Assembly (NCBI RefSeq): GCF_001750285.1
Contig: NZ_MAMP01000022.1
Coordinates: 310,001-374,000 of the forward strand
Origin: Domibacillus iocasae
Lineage (GTDB): Bacteria; Bacillota; Bacilli; Bacillales; Domibacillaceae
Direction of reading: 5' to 3'
Length of the DNA: 64,000 bases
The position numbers and the translations under genes are program-made. Positions 44,941 to 53,904 of the stretch are shown here, one piece after another. Below the pieces are notes generated by a model. It was not told where the DNA came from. It worked only from the letters and a program-made list of their open reading frames with translations, and searched no databases. Numbering within the stretch: position 1 is the first letter of the stretch; the number at the start of each line of letters is the position of its first letter.

Positions 44941-45768
44941 ATGGCCAAAAAAGAACGAATTGACGTGCTCCTTGTAGAAAAAGGATTAATCGAAACACGT
45001 GAAAAAGCAAAGCGTGCTGTTATGGCCGGAATTGTTTATTCCAATGAAGAGCGGATCGACAAGCCAGGAGAAAAAATTCCAGTCGATGCGCCGCTTGAGA
45101 TAAAAGGAAAAACGATGCCATATGTGAGCCGCGGGGGATTAAAGCTTGAAAAAGCGTTGCGTGTATTTGATCTAACCGTTCAGGACAAAATATTAATTGA
45201 TATCGGTGCATCAACGGGCGGGTTCACGGATTGTGCACTTCAAAATGGTGCCAAAATGTCTTATGCATTGGACGTTGGATACAATCAGCTGGCATGGAAG
45301 CTTCGCCAGGATGAGCGCGTTGTTGTCATGGAGCGGACCAATTTCCGCTACGTGACGCCAGCAGATTTGGAACGCGGCATGCCTGATTTTGCTGTAATTG
45401 ATGTATCATTTATTTCCCTGTCACTTATTTTGCCGGTCTTAAAAACGCTTCTTGTCCCGGGAGCGGATGTTATGGCGCTTGTAAAGCCGCAATTTGAGGC
45501 GGGGCGTGAACAAGTCGGCAAAAAAGGAATTGTGCGTGACCGTGCGGTTCATCAGGCTGTTATTGAAAAAATTATCCAGCTTGCATCCACACTTGGGTAT
45601 GATGTAGTAAATGTATCGCATTCACCTATTACAGGCGGCGACGGCAACATTGAATTTTTGCTGCATATTCGCTGGCCCGGAGAAGCAAATGGCGGGAACA
45701 TTAAGCTGCCAATTACATCAGAACAGGCTGTGGCAGCAGCTCATGAAGAATTCAACCAAAAAAGCTAA
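44941..45768 (+). CDS. TlyA family rRNA 2'-O-methyltransferase (YqxC)
   Basis: 275-aa protein with an N-terminal S4 RNA-binding domain (IDVLLVEKGLIETREKAKRA) and an FtsJ-type Rossmann methyltransferase (LIDIGASTGGFTDCALQNGA). TlyA methylates rRNA in relatives; the B. subtilis homologue is YqxC. It starts 2 bp after dxs and ends at a terminator. Confidence 0.93.
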   Translation: MAKKERIDVLLVEKGLIETREKAKRAVMAGIVYSNEERIDKPGEKIPVDAPLEIKGKTMPYVSRGGLKLEKALRVFDLTVQDKILIDIGASTGGFTDCALQNGAKMSYALDVGYNQLAWKLRQDERVVVMERTNFRYVTPADLERGMPDFAVIDVSFISLSLILPVLKTLLVPGADVMALVKPQFEAGREQVGKKGIVRDRAVHQAVIEKIIQLASTLGYDVVNVSHSPITGGDGNIEFLLHIRWPGEANGGNIKLPITSEQAVAAAHEEFNQKS

Positions 45769-45782
45769 CCGTCTTAGCTTAA

Positions 45783-45830
45783 AAAAGCGGCCGATTCCGT
45801 ATATATAAAATGGAAACGTGCCGCTTTTTC
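45783..45830 (+). terminator. dxs-yqxC terminator
   Basis: AAAAAGCGGC ... GCCGCTTTTTC with a large internal loop that holds a weak TTCC/GGAA pairing. Confidence 0.85.
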
Positions 45831-45841
45831 TATACTTTTCA

Positions 45842-45888
45842 TTGTATATACAGTATGGTAATGTATAAACAAGTATAATTATACATTA
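45842..45888 (+). promoter_or_regulatory. ahrC promoter and candidate ARG-type operator
   Basis: TTGTAT (45842-45847) and TATAAA (45864-45869) are spaced by 16 bp. A perfect 10-bp inverted repeat, TAATGTATAA / TTATACATTA (45859-45888), overlaps the -10 and start region. AhrC autoregulation through it is inferred; it is not an exact ARG-box consensus. Confidence 0.6.
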
Positions 45889-45901
45889 TGAGGTGAACGA
45901 T

Positions 45902-46351
45902 ATGAATAAAGGACAGCGACATATAAAAATTAGAGAAATGATTGCAAATAATGAAATTGAAACACAGGATGAACTTGTCGATTTGCTGCGTGAAGCTGGC
46001 TACAATGTAACGCAGGCGACCATTTCGCGTGATATTAAAGAGCTCCATCTTGTGAAAGTTCCCTTAATGGATGGACGTTATAAATACAGCTTGCCCGCGG
46101 ACCAGCGCTTTAATCCATTGCAAAAATTAAAACGGTCTCTCGTAGATTGTTTTGTGAGCATTGATTCGGCCGGTCATTTTGTTGTCATGAAAACATTGCC
46201 GGGTAATGCGCAGGCAGTTGGGGCACTTATTGATAACCTTGATTGGGAAGAAATTATGGGGACAATTTGCGGCGATGATACGTGCCTGCTTATTTGCCGG
46301 GCACCGGAACAGACTGACCTCGTATCGACCCGCTTTTTAGAAATGCTTTAA
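45902..46351 (+). CDS. ahrC: Arginine repressor AhrC/ArgR
   Basis: 149-aa regulator with an N-terminal winged helix ([39 protein letters not shown]) and a C-terminal hexamerisation and arginine-binding domain ([33 protein letters not shown]). It represses arginine synthesis and activates catabolism with arginine as corepressor. Start 45902 follows GAGGTG; a GTG at 45893 is rejected. Confidence 0.97.
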   Translation: MNKGQRHIKIREMIANNEIETQDELVDLLREAGYNVTQATISRDIKELHLVKVPLMDGRYKYSLPADQRFNPLQKLKRSLVDCFVSIDSAGHFVVMKTLPGNAQAVGALIDNLDWEEIMGTICGDDTCLLICRAPEQTDLVSTRFLEML

Positions 46352-46368
46352 TAAGGATGTGACCGATT

Positions 46369-48060
46369 GTGCTTCAGGAATTATCAATTCGCCATTTTGC
46401 CATTATTGATTCCCTTGCTCTTTCATTTGAACGGGGATTGACCGTATTGACAGGTGAAACGGGTGCAGGGAAATCAATTATCATTGATGCACTCCAGCTA
46501 TTAACGGGTGGAAGGGGATCTGGTGAATTTGTCCGCCATGGCGAAAAAAAAGCTGAGATTGAAGGGATGTTTGCCATTCATAAGGGTCACCCATGTGTAC
46601 CGATCTGCCGGGAGTTTGGCATCGATGTGGATGAGGAAGCGATTATTTTGCGGCGGGAAATTTCAGCAGCAGGCAAAAGCGTGTGCCGGATAAATGGAAA
46701 AATGGTTACATTGTCTATTTTACGGGAAATTGGTGCCCGGCTCATGGATATTCATGGACAGCATGAACATCAGGAATTAATGAACGCCGCAAGTCATATT
46801 CGGCTGCTGGATGATTTTGGCGGTGCATCAATTTTAAAAGCTAGAGGGCAGTATGAAGAAGTATATGGCCGCTATGCTTATTTGCAGTCGGAAATCCGCC
46901 GTTTAAGTGAAAATGACCAGCATTTGGCACACAGGCTTGATTTAATTCAATTTCAGCTGAATGAAATCGAAAAAGCGGCATTGGTGTCCGGAGAAGAAGA
47001 AAAGCTTGAAGCGGAACGCCAGCAGCTGGCGAACTTTGAGAAATTGTATGGTGCTTTATCTGAAGCGTACAACGCGTTATCCGGTGATGGAAAAGCATTG
47101 GACTGGCTTGGCTTGAGTATTAACGGCCTTGAGTCTGCAGCGGAGATTAATGAAGAATATAAATCGCTTCACGAGTCAGCTGCAAATAGCTTTTACGTCC
47201 TTGAAGATACGGTTCGCGATGTAAGTTCTTTACTGGATACACTTGAATTTAATCCGGAACGCCTCAACGAGATCCAAAGCCGCCTCAATGAAATCAGCCA
47301 GCTTAAGCGCAAATATGGCGCAACGATTGATGAGATTTTGCAATATGGCGCGTCGATTGCCGAAGAAATTGATCAGCTCACACACCGCGATACACATGTT
47401 AACCGGCTTCAAAAAGAATTGGAAGAGGCAGAATTCGACGTCGAGGCGGAAGGGAAAAAACTGTCTGTTCTTCGCAGTGAGGCAGCAGCCCAGCTTGAAA
47501 AAGCGATTCACCGGGAGTTAAAAGAGCTTTATATGGAAAAAACCGTTTTTAATGTGAATATTCAAAATGAATCAGGGCAGTTTAAAAAAGACGGCATGGA
47601 TCAAATTGAATTTTACATGACAACAAATCCAGGAGAACCATTAAAGCCGCTTGTGAAAATTGCATCCGGCGGTGAAATGTCACGGGTTATGCTTGCGATG
47701 AAAACGATTTTTTCACGTCATCAAGGCGTTACATCGATTATTTTTGATGAAGTGGATACAGGTGTCAGTGGGCGGGTTGCTCAGGCCATTGGTGAAAAAA
47801 TTTATAAAATTGCCGTCCACTCACAAGTGCTGTGCATTTCTCACTTACCACAAGTAGCCGCCATGGCCGATACCCATTTATATATTCAAAAAAACCTCGA
47901 AGGCGCACGGACAAGTACAACCGTGACCCCTCTCAGTGAAGAAGAAAAAGCGGCTGAAATTGGGCGGATGATTTCCGGTGTGGAAATGACTGACTTAACA
48001 AAGGAGCATGCCAGAGAGCTGCTTTCTTTATCCGCAAAATTGAAACATTCGGCTGTTTGA
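46369..48060 (+). CDS. recN: DNA repair protein RecN
   Basis: 563-aa SMC-like ATPase recruited to double-strand breaks. Walker A GETGAGKSII, a central coiled-coil span, the ABC signature SGGEMSRVMLAMK and Walker B IIFDEVDTGVSG are present. GTG start at 46369 with AAGGATGTGA upstream. It follows ahrC by 17 bp, as in B. subtilis. Confidence 0.97.
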   Translation: MLQELSIRHFAIIDSLALSFERGLTVLTGETGAGKSIIIDALQLLTGGRGSGEFVRHGEKKAEIEGMFAIHKGHPCVPICREFGIDVDEEAIILRREISAAGKSVCRINGKMVTLSILREIGARLMDIHGQHEHQELMNAASHIRLLDDFGGASILKARGQYEEVYGRYAYLQSEIRRLSENDQHLAHRLDLIQFQLNEIEKAALVSGEEEKLEAERQQLANFEKLYGALSEAYNALSGDGKALDWLGLSINGLESAAEINEEYKSLHESAANSFYVLEDTVRDVSSLLDTLEFNPERLNEIQSRLNEISQLKRKYGATIDEILQYGASIAEEIDQLTHRDTHVNRLQKELEEAEFDVEAEGKKLSVLRSEAAAQLEKAIHRELKELYMEKTVFNVNIQNESGQFKKDGMDQIEFYMTTNPGEPLKPLVKIASGGEMSRVMLAMKTIFSRHQGVTSIIFDEVDTGVSGRVAQAIGEKIYKIAVHSQVLCISHLPQVAAMADTHLYIQKNLEGARTSTTVTPLSEEEKAAEIGRMISGVEMTDLTKEHARELLSLSAKLKHSAV

Positions 48061-48149
48061 AATGCCATCCATCTAGCCCCCTAATTACCGTTATAATAAC
48101 CCCCCCCTCCGGACAAAGTAACAGAGCAAGATGAAAAGGAGGGAGTGGT

Positions 48150-49232
48150 ATGGCGGTATTGAACCGGGGGCTTTTTTCATTTTTTCTTTTCTTTACGATG
48201 TGGACTGCAGGCGGGGCGTCCATTCAGGCAGCACAAACGGAAACAGAACTGCTGCAGTCAGCAGGCTTTCCGCCGGTGCAGGAACAGCAGGAACGAATTT
48301 TTGTAGTGCCAGGTGGTCAATCAGTCGGGGTCCAGCTTGAAACAAAAGGGCTTTACGTAGTTGGGTTTCATTTCATTGAAACCGATACGGAACGCATTTC
48401 CCCAGGGGAAGCGGCGGGTCTTTTGCCGGGAGATGTGATCACGCGGGTAAATAACCATAAAGTAACAGAACCGCAAGCGATCCGTCCATACGTGCAAAAA
48501 GCGGCGGAACAGCGAACATCCGTGAAACTTACAGTACTGCGTGGCAAGAAGACGCTGGATCTTTCCGTAAAACCGGTTAAAGATTCAGGGACAAATATTT
48601 CTAAACTTGGCTTATACATTAAAAATAAAACAGCTGGCATAGGGACGTTAACCTTTTATGAACCGAAATCAAAAAAATTCGGAGCACTCGGTCATGTGAT
48701 TAGTGACCTGCAGTCCGGTAAGCCATTTGCTCCTATAAAAGGCACACTGTACCCAGCACGCGTTACCGGCATTAAAAAAGCAGCGGAAGGGGTTCCAGGG
48801 GAAAAAACCGCTGACATTCCGACAGAAGAAAAATGGGGAAACGTGACATCGAATACACCATTCGGTTTGTTCGGACGGCTTGAACGTGATATGGATGGGG
48901 CTAAAATTTATCCAGCAGCCCACCCGGATGAAGTGCAGGAAGGTCCAGCGCAAATTTGGACTGTAACAGAAGACAATCGAATTGAAAAATATAATATTTC
49001 CGTTATCCGGACTATTCAGCAGACGAAACCAGCAGTTAAAGGAATGATTATTAAAATGACTGACCCTCGGCTCATTAAGAAAACGGGGGGAATCGTTCAA
49101 GGGATGAGCGGCAGCCCGATTTTACAAAATGGACGTGTAATTGGAGCGGTCACGCATGTTTTTGTAAATGACCCACTCTCCGGATATGGTGTGCACATTG
49201 ATTGGATGTTAAAAGATGCAGGATTGTTATAG
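48150..49232 (+). CDS. spoIVB: SpoIVB serine peptidase
   Basis: 360-aa forespore-secreted protease that triggers SpoIVFA cleavage and so sigma-K activation. It has an N-terminal membrane/signal segment (about 8-28), a PDZ domain (VQLETKGLYVVGFHFIET ... LPGDVITRVNNHKV, about 58-145) and the S55 catalytic domain: His182 in GALGHVISD and the Ser in GIVQGMSGSPIL (about 318-323). It is shorter than the 426 aa of B. subtilis. No clear sigma-F or sigma-G promoter could be assigned in the 90-bp gap. Confidence 0.95.
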   Translation: MAVLNRGLFSFFLFFTMWTAGGASIQAAQTETELLQSAGFPPVQEQQERIFVVPGGQSVGVQLETKGLYVVGFHFIETDTERISPGEAAGLLPGDVITRVNNHKVTEPQAIRPYVQKAAEQRTSVKLTVLRGKKTLDLSVKPVKDSGTNISKLGLYIKNKTAGIGTLTFYEPKSKKFGALGHVISDLQSGKPFAPIKGTLYPARVTGIKKAAEGVPGEKTADIPTEEKWGNVTSNTPFGLFGRLERDMDGAKIYPAAHPDEVQEGPAQIWTVTEDNRIEKYNISVIRTIQQTKPAVKGMIIKMTDPRLIKKTGGIVQGMSGSPILQNGRVIGAVTHVFVNDPLSGYGVHIDWMLKDAGLL

Positions 49233-49257
49233 AGCGCAGTTGCGCTCTTTTTTTGAC
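49232..49257 (+). terminator. spoIVB terminator
   Basis: AGAGCGCA-GT-TGCGCTCT, then seven T, directly after the spoIVB stop. Confidence 0.92.
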
Positions 49258-49353
49258 GAAAATTATTAAGAAAAAAGTCGAAAAATGACAAAAAAACATG
49301 TAAAATAAATATTTTGAATTTTTTAAAGGAATCCATTTCGCTTTGTCGAAAAA
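49255..49353 (+). promoter_or_regulatory. spo0A control region: 0A boxes and sigma-H-like promoter
   Basis: An exact 0A box TGTCGAA lies at 49344-49350; one-mismatch boxes AGTCGAA (49276-49282) and TGACGAA (49255-49261) lie upstream. AGGAATC (49327-49333) and CGAAAAA (49347-49353), 13 bp apart, resemble a sigma-H promoter. This is the layout of the sporulation promoter of B. subtilis spo0A; the promoter call is weaker than the boxes. Confidence 0.65.
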
Positions 49354-49398
49354 ACCATTAGAATAACCTTAAGGATACAGGAATGAGGAGGAAACAAT

Positions 49399-50175
49399 TT
49401 GACTGAAATAAAGGTAGCAATTGCAGATGATAATCGGCAGCTCGTGCAGCTGCTTGAAGAAGTAATAACAAGCCAAGAAGATATGACGATCGTTGGAACG
49501 GCCCTAAATGGTCAGGAATGTTTGACGATGCTGCCGGAAGCAGAGGCAGACGTATTAATTTTAGATATTATTATGCCCCATATGGATGGGCTGGCAGTTC
49601 TCGAACGGCTTCGGACAAGCGGACAAAAACAGCCGCACGTCATTATGCTGACCGCTTTCGGGCAAGAGGATGTCACGAAAAAAGCAGTTGAATTAGGTGC
49701 TTCTTACTTTATGCTAAAGCCGTTTGATATGGAGAGCCTCGTCAGTCAAATCCGTCAAGTGGCTGGAGCCGATCAGCCGATGCGCCATATGGAACGAAAA
49801 GAAGAGCCAAAAAAACAGAAGAAAAATATCGATGCCAGCATTACGGCCGTTATTCACGAAATAGGCGTACCAGCTCATATAAAAGGATATTTATATTTGC
49901 GAGAAGCGATTACAATGGTATTCAATGACATCGAGCTGCTTGGCTCGATTACGAAAGTTCTTTATCCAGAAATCGCCAGAAAGTATAATACGACTCCAAG
50001 CAGAGTAGAGCGGGCGATCCGCCACGCTATCGAAGTCGCCTGGAGCCGTGGCAATATGGAGTCTATTGCTGCCCTGTTCGGCTATACGGTTTCAGTTTCT
50101 AAAGCAAAACCTACGAACAGTGAATTCATCGCCATGGTGGCGGACAAGCTCCGGATTGAATATATGGCTTCTTAA
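49399..50175 (+). CDS. spo0A: Spo0A, master regulator of sporulation
   Basis: 258-aa response regulator. The receiver has acidic Asp10-Asp11, phospho-acceptor Asp56 in [12 protein letters not shown], and [11 protein letters not shown] / LKPFDME. The effector domain contains [27 protein letters not shown] and the recognition-helix region [20 protein letters not shown], almost identical to B. subtilis. Linker is shorter than in B. subtilis (267 aa). TTG start with AGGAGG upstream. Confidence 0.97.
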   Translation: MTEIKVAIADDNRQLVQLLEEVITSQEDMTIVGTALNGQECLTMLPEAEADVLILDIIMPHMDGLAVLERLRTSGQKQPHVIMLTAFGQEDVTKKAVELGASYFMLKPFDMESLVSQIRQVAGADQPMRHMERKEEPKKQKKNIDASITAVIHEIGVPAHIKGYLYLREAITMVFNDIELLGSITKVLYPEIARKYNTTPSRVERAIRHAIEVAWSRGNMESIAALFGYTVSVSKAKPTNSEFIAMVADKLRIEYMAS

Positions 50176-50275
50176 CGCTGTCCTGGCACCGTCAAGACAC
50201 CGTACAACTTTATAGCCGATAAGCTGCCGAAGCGAGCCGTTAAATATGCGGCAGGCTCACGGTGAATTAAAGCGT

Positions 50276-50306
50276 ACCTCTTTATCGCAAAGGGGGCTTT
50301 TTTTTG
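50276..50306 (+). terminator. spo0A terminator
   Basis: ACCTCTTT-ATCGC-AAAGGGG(GG) hairpin with a wobble pair and a CTTTTTTTT tail. Confidence 0.75.
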
Positions 50307-50946
50307 TTTAACGAAATCGGATAAACAGAGATTTTAAAGAAAAAGGTCAACGTTTGCCCAAGCAAAAGATGACATATTGCTGAAGTGATTATGCCGAAAA
50401 ATTTGGCTTTAAAGGAATTTTGTCCGTCTCTTTATCAGTTGGAACGCATGTGCCTATTTGCTTGAAGCGGCCATAAAAGAAGTCAAAAGGATCGATATTG
50501 TATTGAGTAAAGTATAAAAAACATAATGTGCAAAATTCAAATCAATAAACTAATTAAGAACCACAAGTAATCGGTCATGTCCGTACAGGTGGAGCAAGCG
50601 GACTGTCTGTTTCTTGTATGGATGTTTACTGTATGCAGATAATTATGAAAAAAACGACGTTGAGCATATTGCTGTGTAAGAATCTTTGTTCAACTTATAT
50701 AGCTCCCAAACAGGATACGTTCTAGAAGTTTTTCTTCTATAATATATAGCTAAAAACAACGATAACATCAACTCCACAGTGTCGAAATTTCACATTCCAA
50801 ATAACTTGCGGTCTAACAGGAGATTCGTTACAATCAAGACGACGAGCCATGGGCGGTAAACTGCCAGGTAAAAAAACGATAAAGAGTTATGCAAATAATT
50901 GAATATGTGTACATAAAACGCCTATATTAACAGAGCGGCCTTCAGA
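50307..50946. other. Gene-poor scar with decayed coding traces
   Basis: No intact gene is seen between spo0A and the reverse DUF2627 gene. Short protein-like stretches broken by frameshifts appear: AEKFGFKGILSVSLSVGTHV from about 50395, continuing in another frame as EAAIKEVKRIDIVLSKV to a stop near 50515, and VIGHVRTGGASGLSVSCMDV near 50569-50628 followed in another frame by ADNYEKNDVEHIAV to a stop near 50679. They look like eroded genes, but I do not recognise the families. Confidence 0.45.
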
Positions 50947-51018
50947 ATGAAACCTGCAAATTCAGAATTTAATGAGATGGCTGCAGACAAGCTTCGGATT
51001 GAATACATGGATTCTTAA
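50947..51018 (+). pseudogene. Remnant of a second spo0A 3' end
   Basis: Codons [22 protein letters not shown] ending in TAA repeat the last 22 residues of Spo0A ([22 protein letters not shown]) with 17 of 22 identical, and the DNA is also similar. Only the tail is present; upstream sequence is not spo0A-like. It is too short to be functional and is best read as a leftover of a duplication or rearrangement. Confidence 0.8.
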
Positions 51019-51019
51019 A

Positions 51020-51053
51020 CAAAAAGCGATCTCGTTTTGAGATCGCTTTTACT
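51020..51053 (-). terminator. DUF2627 gene terminator
   Basis: AAAAGCGATCTC-GTTTT-GAGATCGCTTTT, 12-bp perfect arms with A and T flanks; bidirectional. Confidence 0.9.
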
Positions 51054-51288
51054 TCTTATCTTGAAATTTTGGCTGAACTTTATTTTGTTTGCGGTCCCGC
51101 CTGAAAATAAAGCCGGCGACAAAGCCAAGACCGCCAATGAATAGAAGCAATCCGGCAATAAACTGCATCCATAGAGCTGGGAACGGCGGCTGTAAAATAC
51201 CAAATAACATGTCTCGCATTAATTTAATCCCAACTCCTGCCAAAAAACCGGGGATGACAAGAATGAGCAGTGCGATAATCCGGATCAT
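51049..51288 (-). CDS. DUF2627 membrane protein (YqzF type)
   Basis: 79-aa protein with two membrane helices (IIALLILVIPGFLAGVGIKL and FIAGLLLFIGGLGFVAGFIF) and a basic tail RRDRKQNKVQPKFQDKK. It matches the DUF2627/YqzF family and position upstream of bkd in B. subtilis. Function unknown. Confidence 0.88.
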   Translation of the reverse strand: MIRIIALLILVIPGFLAGVGIKLMRDMLFGILQPPFPALWMQFIAGLLLFIGGLGFVAGFIFRRDRKQNKVQPKFQDKK

Positions 51289-51399
51289 TCACTAAACCCT
51301 TCTTTCAAAAAATCTTCTATCACACATCATAGCGCAACCGCTTTATTTGTCAAGAACTGTACGCAAGGAGAAAAAATAGATAAAAACACACCTTATTAC

Positions 51400-51428
51400 A
51401 TGACATAGTTTTAAAAACTGTATACAAT
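51400..51428 (+). promoter_or_regulatory. Candidate sigma-A promoter of the bkd operon
   Basis: ATGACA (51400-51405), a 17-bp spacer and TACAAT (51423-51428). The spacer carries the palindrome AGTTTT-A-AAAACT (51407-51419). No -24/-12 sigma-L element (TGGCAC-N5-TTGCA) was seen. Confidence 0.65.
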
Positions 51429-51463
51429 GATAAAGGAATTATAAATAAGGGAGCGAAAAATAT

Positions 51464-52879
51464 ATGGCGACAGCATATGACCTTGTTATTGTAGGTGGGG
51501 GGATTGGCGGCTACACCGCAGCCATCCGTGCATCGCAGCTTGGATTAAAAACGGCTATTGTTGAACAGGACAAATTGGGCGGTACATGCCTGCATAAAGG
51601 GTGCATTCCAACAAAAGCGCTGCTTAGAAGTGCGGAAGTGTACCGGACGGTGAAAGAATCTGCGGCATTTGGAATCGAAGCAAACAAAGCGGAGCTTCAT
51701 TTTTCCCGTGTTCAGGAAAGAAAAGAAAATATCGTACATACATTGTATAACGGCGTGCAGTCGCTTATGAAAAAAGGGAAAATTGATGTGTATGAAGGAA
51801 CCGGGCGATTAATGGGTCCTTCTTTATTTTCACCAATTGCCGGAACCATTTCGGTGCAAATGAACGACGGCACTGAAAATGTCATGCTTATACCGAAACA
51901 TGTCATCATTGCCACAGGATCGCGTCCAAAAACTCTTACTGGCTTAGAACCGGATGGAGAGATGATTTTATCTTCAAACGAAGCACTCGAACTGAAAAAA
52001 ATTCCCGCATCCATTATCATTGTGGGCGGCGGTGTTATCGGAGTTGAATGGGCATCCATGCTGGCGGATCTTGGCAGTAAAGTGACTATTCTTGAATATG
52101 GAAACCGAATTTTGCCATTTGAAGATGAAGAGATATCAAAAGAAATGGCACGTCAGCTTATAAAACGACGGATTCAGATTGTTGTGAATGCAGAGATTAA
52201 GCCGGAAATGCTTAAAAAAGAATCCAGCACCGTCTCTGTTCAGACAACTGCAGGAGAGATTTATTCGGCGGAAAAACTACTCGTGGCTGCTGGACGCACA
52301 GCGAACACCGAACAAATTGGACTTGAGAACACAGAAATTAAGGTTGAAAATGGTGTTATCCAGGTCAATGAGTGGATGCAGACAAATGAATCGCACATTT
52401 ATGCCATTGGAGATGTCGTTGGCGGTCTTCAACTTGCGCATGTGGCTTCTTATGAAGGAACGACAGCTGTTGAACATATTGCTGGAAAGGCCAGTGATCC
52501 GGTTGATTATTCATTTGTTCCCCGCTGTATGTACGCTTACCCAGAAGCGGCAAGTGTCGGCATAACCGAGCGGCAGGCCGTCTTGGAGGGGATCGAAGTT
52601 AAAACGGGCAAATTTCCGTTTCAGGCTATTGGGAAAGCACTCGTATACGGGGAAACGGAGGGCTTTGTAAAAGTGGTGTCAGATGCCCGGACGGATGATG
52701 TACTAGGAGTGCATATTATCGGTCCGCACGCAACGGAGCTCATTTCGGAAGCAGCACTTGCCCGCATGCTGCATGCATCAGGGTGGGAACTCGGAACAAT
52801 GATTCACCCACATCCATCTTTATCAGAAGCCGTTGGTGAAGCGGCTCTTATGATGAGCGGAAAGGCGATACACTTTTGA
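51464..52879 (+). CDS. lpdV: Dihydrolipoyl dehydrogenase of the branched-chain complex
   Basis: 471-aa flavoprotein (E3) that reoxidises lipoate on BkdB with NAD. FAD motif IVGGGIGGYTAAIRA, the redox pair GGTCLHKGCIPTKAL, the NAD motif IIVGGGVIGVEWASMLADLG and the C-terminal HPHPSLSEA with catalytic His are intact. ATG 51464 follows AAGGGAG. It is the first gene of the operon here, directly upstream of the E1 genes. Confidence 0.95.
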   Translation: MATAYDLVIVGGGIGGYTAAIRASQLGLKTAIVEQDKLGGTCLHKGCIPTKALLRSAEVYRTVKESAAFGIEANKAELHFSRVQERKENIVHTLYNGVQSLMKKGKIDVYEGTGRLMGPSLFSPIAGTISVQMNDGTENVMLIPKHVIIATGSRPKTLTGLEPDGEMILSSNEALELKKIPASIIIVGGGVIGVEWASMLADLGSKVTILEYGNRILPFEDEEISKEMARQLIKRRIQIVVNAEIKPEMLKKESSTVSVQTTAGEIYSAEKLLVAAGRTANTEQIGLENTEIKVENGVIQVNEWMQTNESHIYAIGDVVGGLQLAHVASYEGTTAVEHIAGKASDPVDYSFVPRCMYAYPEAASVGITERQAVLEGIEVKTGKFPFQAIGKALVYGETEGFVKVVSDARTDDVLGVHIIGPHATELISEAALARMLHASGWELGTMIHPHPSLSEAVGEAALMMSGKAIHF

Positions 52880-52893
52880 AAGGAGCAAGTGTA

Positions 52894-53904
52894 ATGGAAC
52901 ATAAACATAAACAAGCAGGATTAACGGATGAAGCTGTCGTCGGTATGTATGAAACGATGCTTCTTACACGCCGTTTAGATGAAAGAATGTGGCTGTTAAA
53001 CCGATCAGGCAAAATTCCGTTTGTCGTTTCCGGACAAGGACAGGAAGCAGCTCAAATCGGTGCCGCTTTTGCGTTGAATCGGGAGCAGGATTACATATTG
53101 CCGTATTATCGCGATTTTGGAGTCGTGCTCGCATTTGGCATGACAGTGAAAGACTTAATGCTTGCCGCATTTGCAAAAGCAGAAGATCCAAATTCAGGAG
53201 GCCGGCAAATGCCGGGACATTTTGGACAAAAGAAAAACAGGATTGTGACCGGCTCATCGCCTGTAACAACGCAAGTTCCCCATGCAGTTGGCATTGCGCT
53301 TGCTGCTAAAATGGATCAAAAACCGATTGTCTCGCTTGTTACTTTTGGTGAAGGTTCCTCAAATCAAGGAGATTTTCATGAAGGAGCTAACTTTGCGGGT
53401 GTGCATAAGCTGCCGGTTCTGTTTATGTGTGAAAATAACCAGTATGCGATTTCCGTCCCATATGATAAACAAGTGGCTTCTCCCCGTGTTTCTGACCGGG
53501 CGGCAGGCTATGGCATGCCGGGTTATACGATCGACGGAAATGATCCGATTGCTGTATATCAATGCGTAAAAGAAGCCGCTGATCGAGCGCGGCGCGGCGA
53601 AGGGCCGTCATTGATTGAAACGTTGACCTATCGGCTCACTCCCCATACATCTGATGATGATGACCGCTCTTACCGGGCGGCGGAGGAAGTGAGCGGGGCA
53701 AAGGAGCAGGATCCGCTTATTTCATTTCGATCATATGTCAAAGAAGCGGGACTGCTCACAGATGAGCGGGAAGAAGAGCTGGAGAAAGAGATAGCAGCAA
53801 TGATTAATGAGGCGACAGAATACGCGGAACAAGCGCCTTATGCAAGTCCTGAATCAGCTCTTCACTTTGTATATGCCGAATCAGAACAGGGGGCAGGGGA
53901 ATAA
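52894..53904 (+). CDS. bkdAA: Branched-chain 2-oxoacid dehydrogenase E1 alpha
   Basis: 336-aa ThDP-dependent subunit. FVVSGQGQEAAQIGAAFALN and the ThDP motif FGEGSSNQGDFHEGANFAGV (GDG-type GEG...) are visible, with the phosphorylation-loop-like YRLTPHTSDDDDRSYR. It decarboxylates the oxoacids of Val, Leu and Ile. ATG 52894 follows AAAGGAG; the frame from 52876 overlaps lpdV and is rejected. Confidence 0.95.
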   Translation: MEHKHKQAGLTDEAVVGMYETMLLTRRLDERMWLLNRSGKIPFVVSGQGQEAAQIGAAFALNREQDYILPYYRDFGVVLAFGMTVKDLMLAAFAKAEDPNSGGRQMPGHFGQKKNRIVTGSSPVTTQVPHAVGIALAAKMDQKPIVSLVTFGEGSSNQGDFHEGANFAGVHKLPVLFMCENNQYAISVPYDKQVASPRVSDRAAGYGMPGYTIDGNDPIAVYQCVKEAADRARRGEGPSLIETLTYRLTPHTSDDDDRSYRAAEEVSGAKEQDPLISFRSYVKEAGLLTDEREEELEKEIAAMINEATEYAEQAPYASPESALHFVYAESEQGAGE

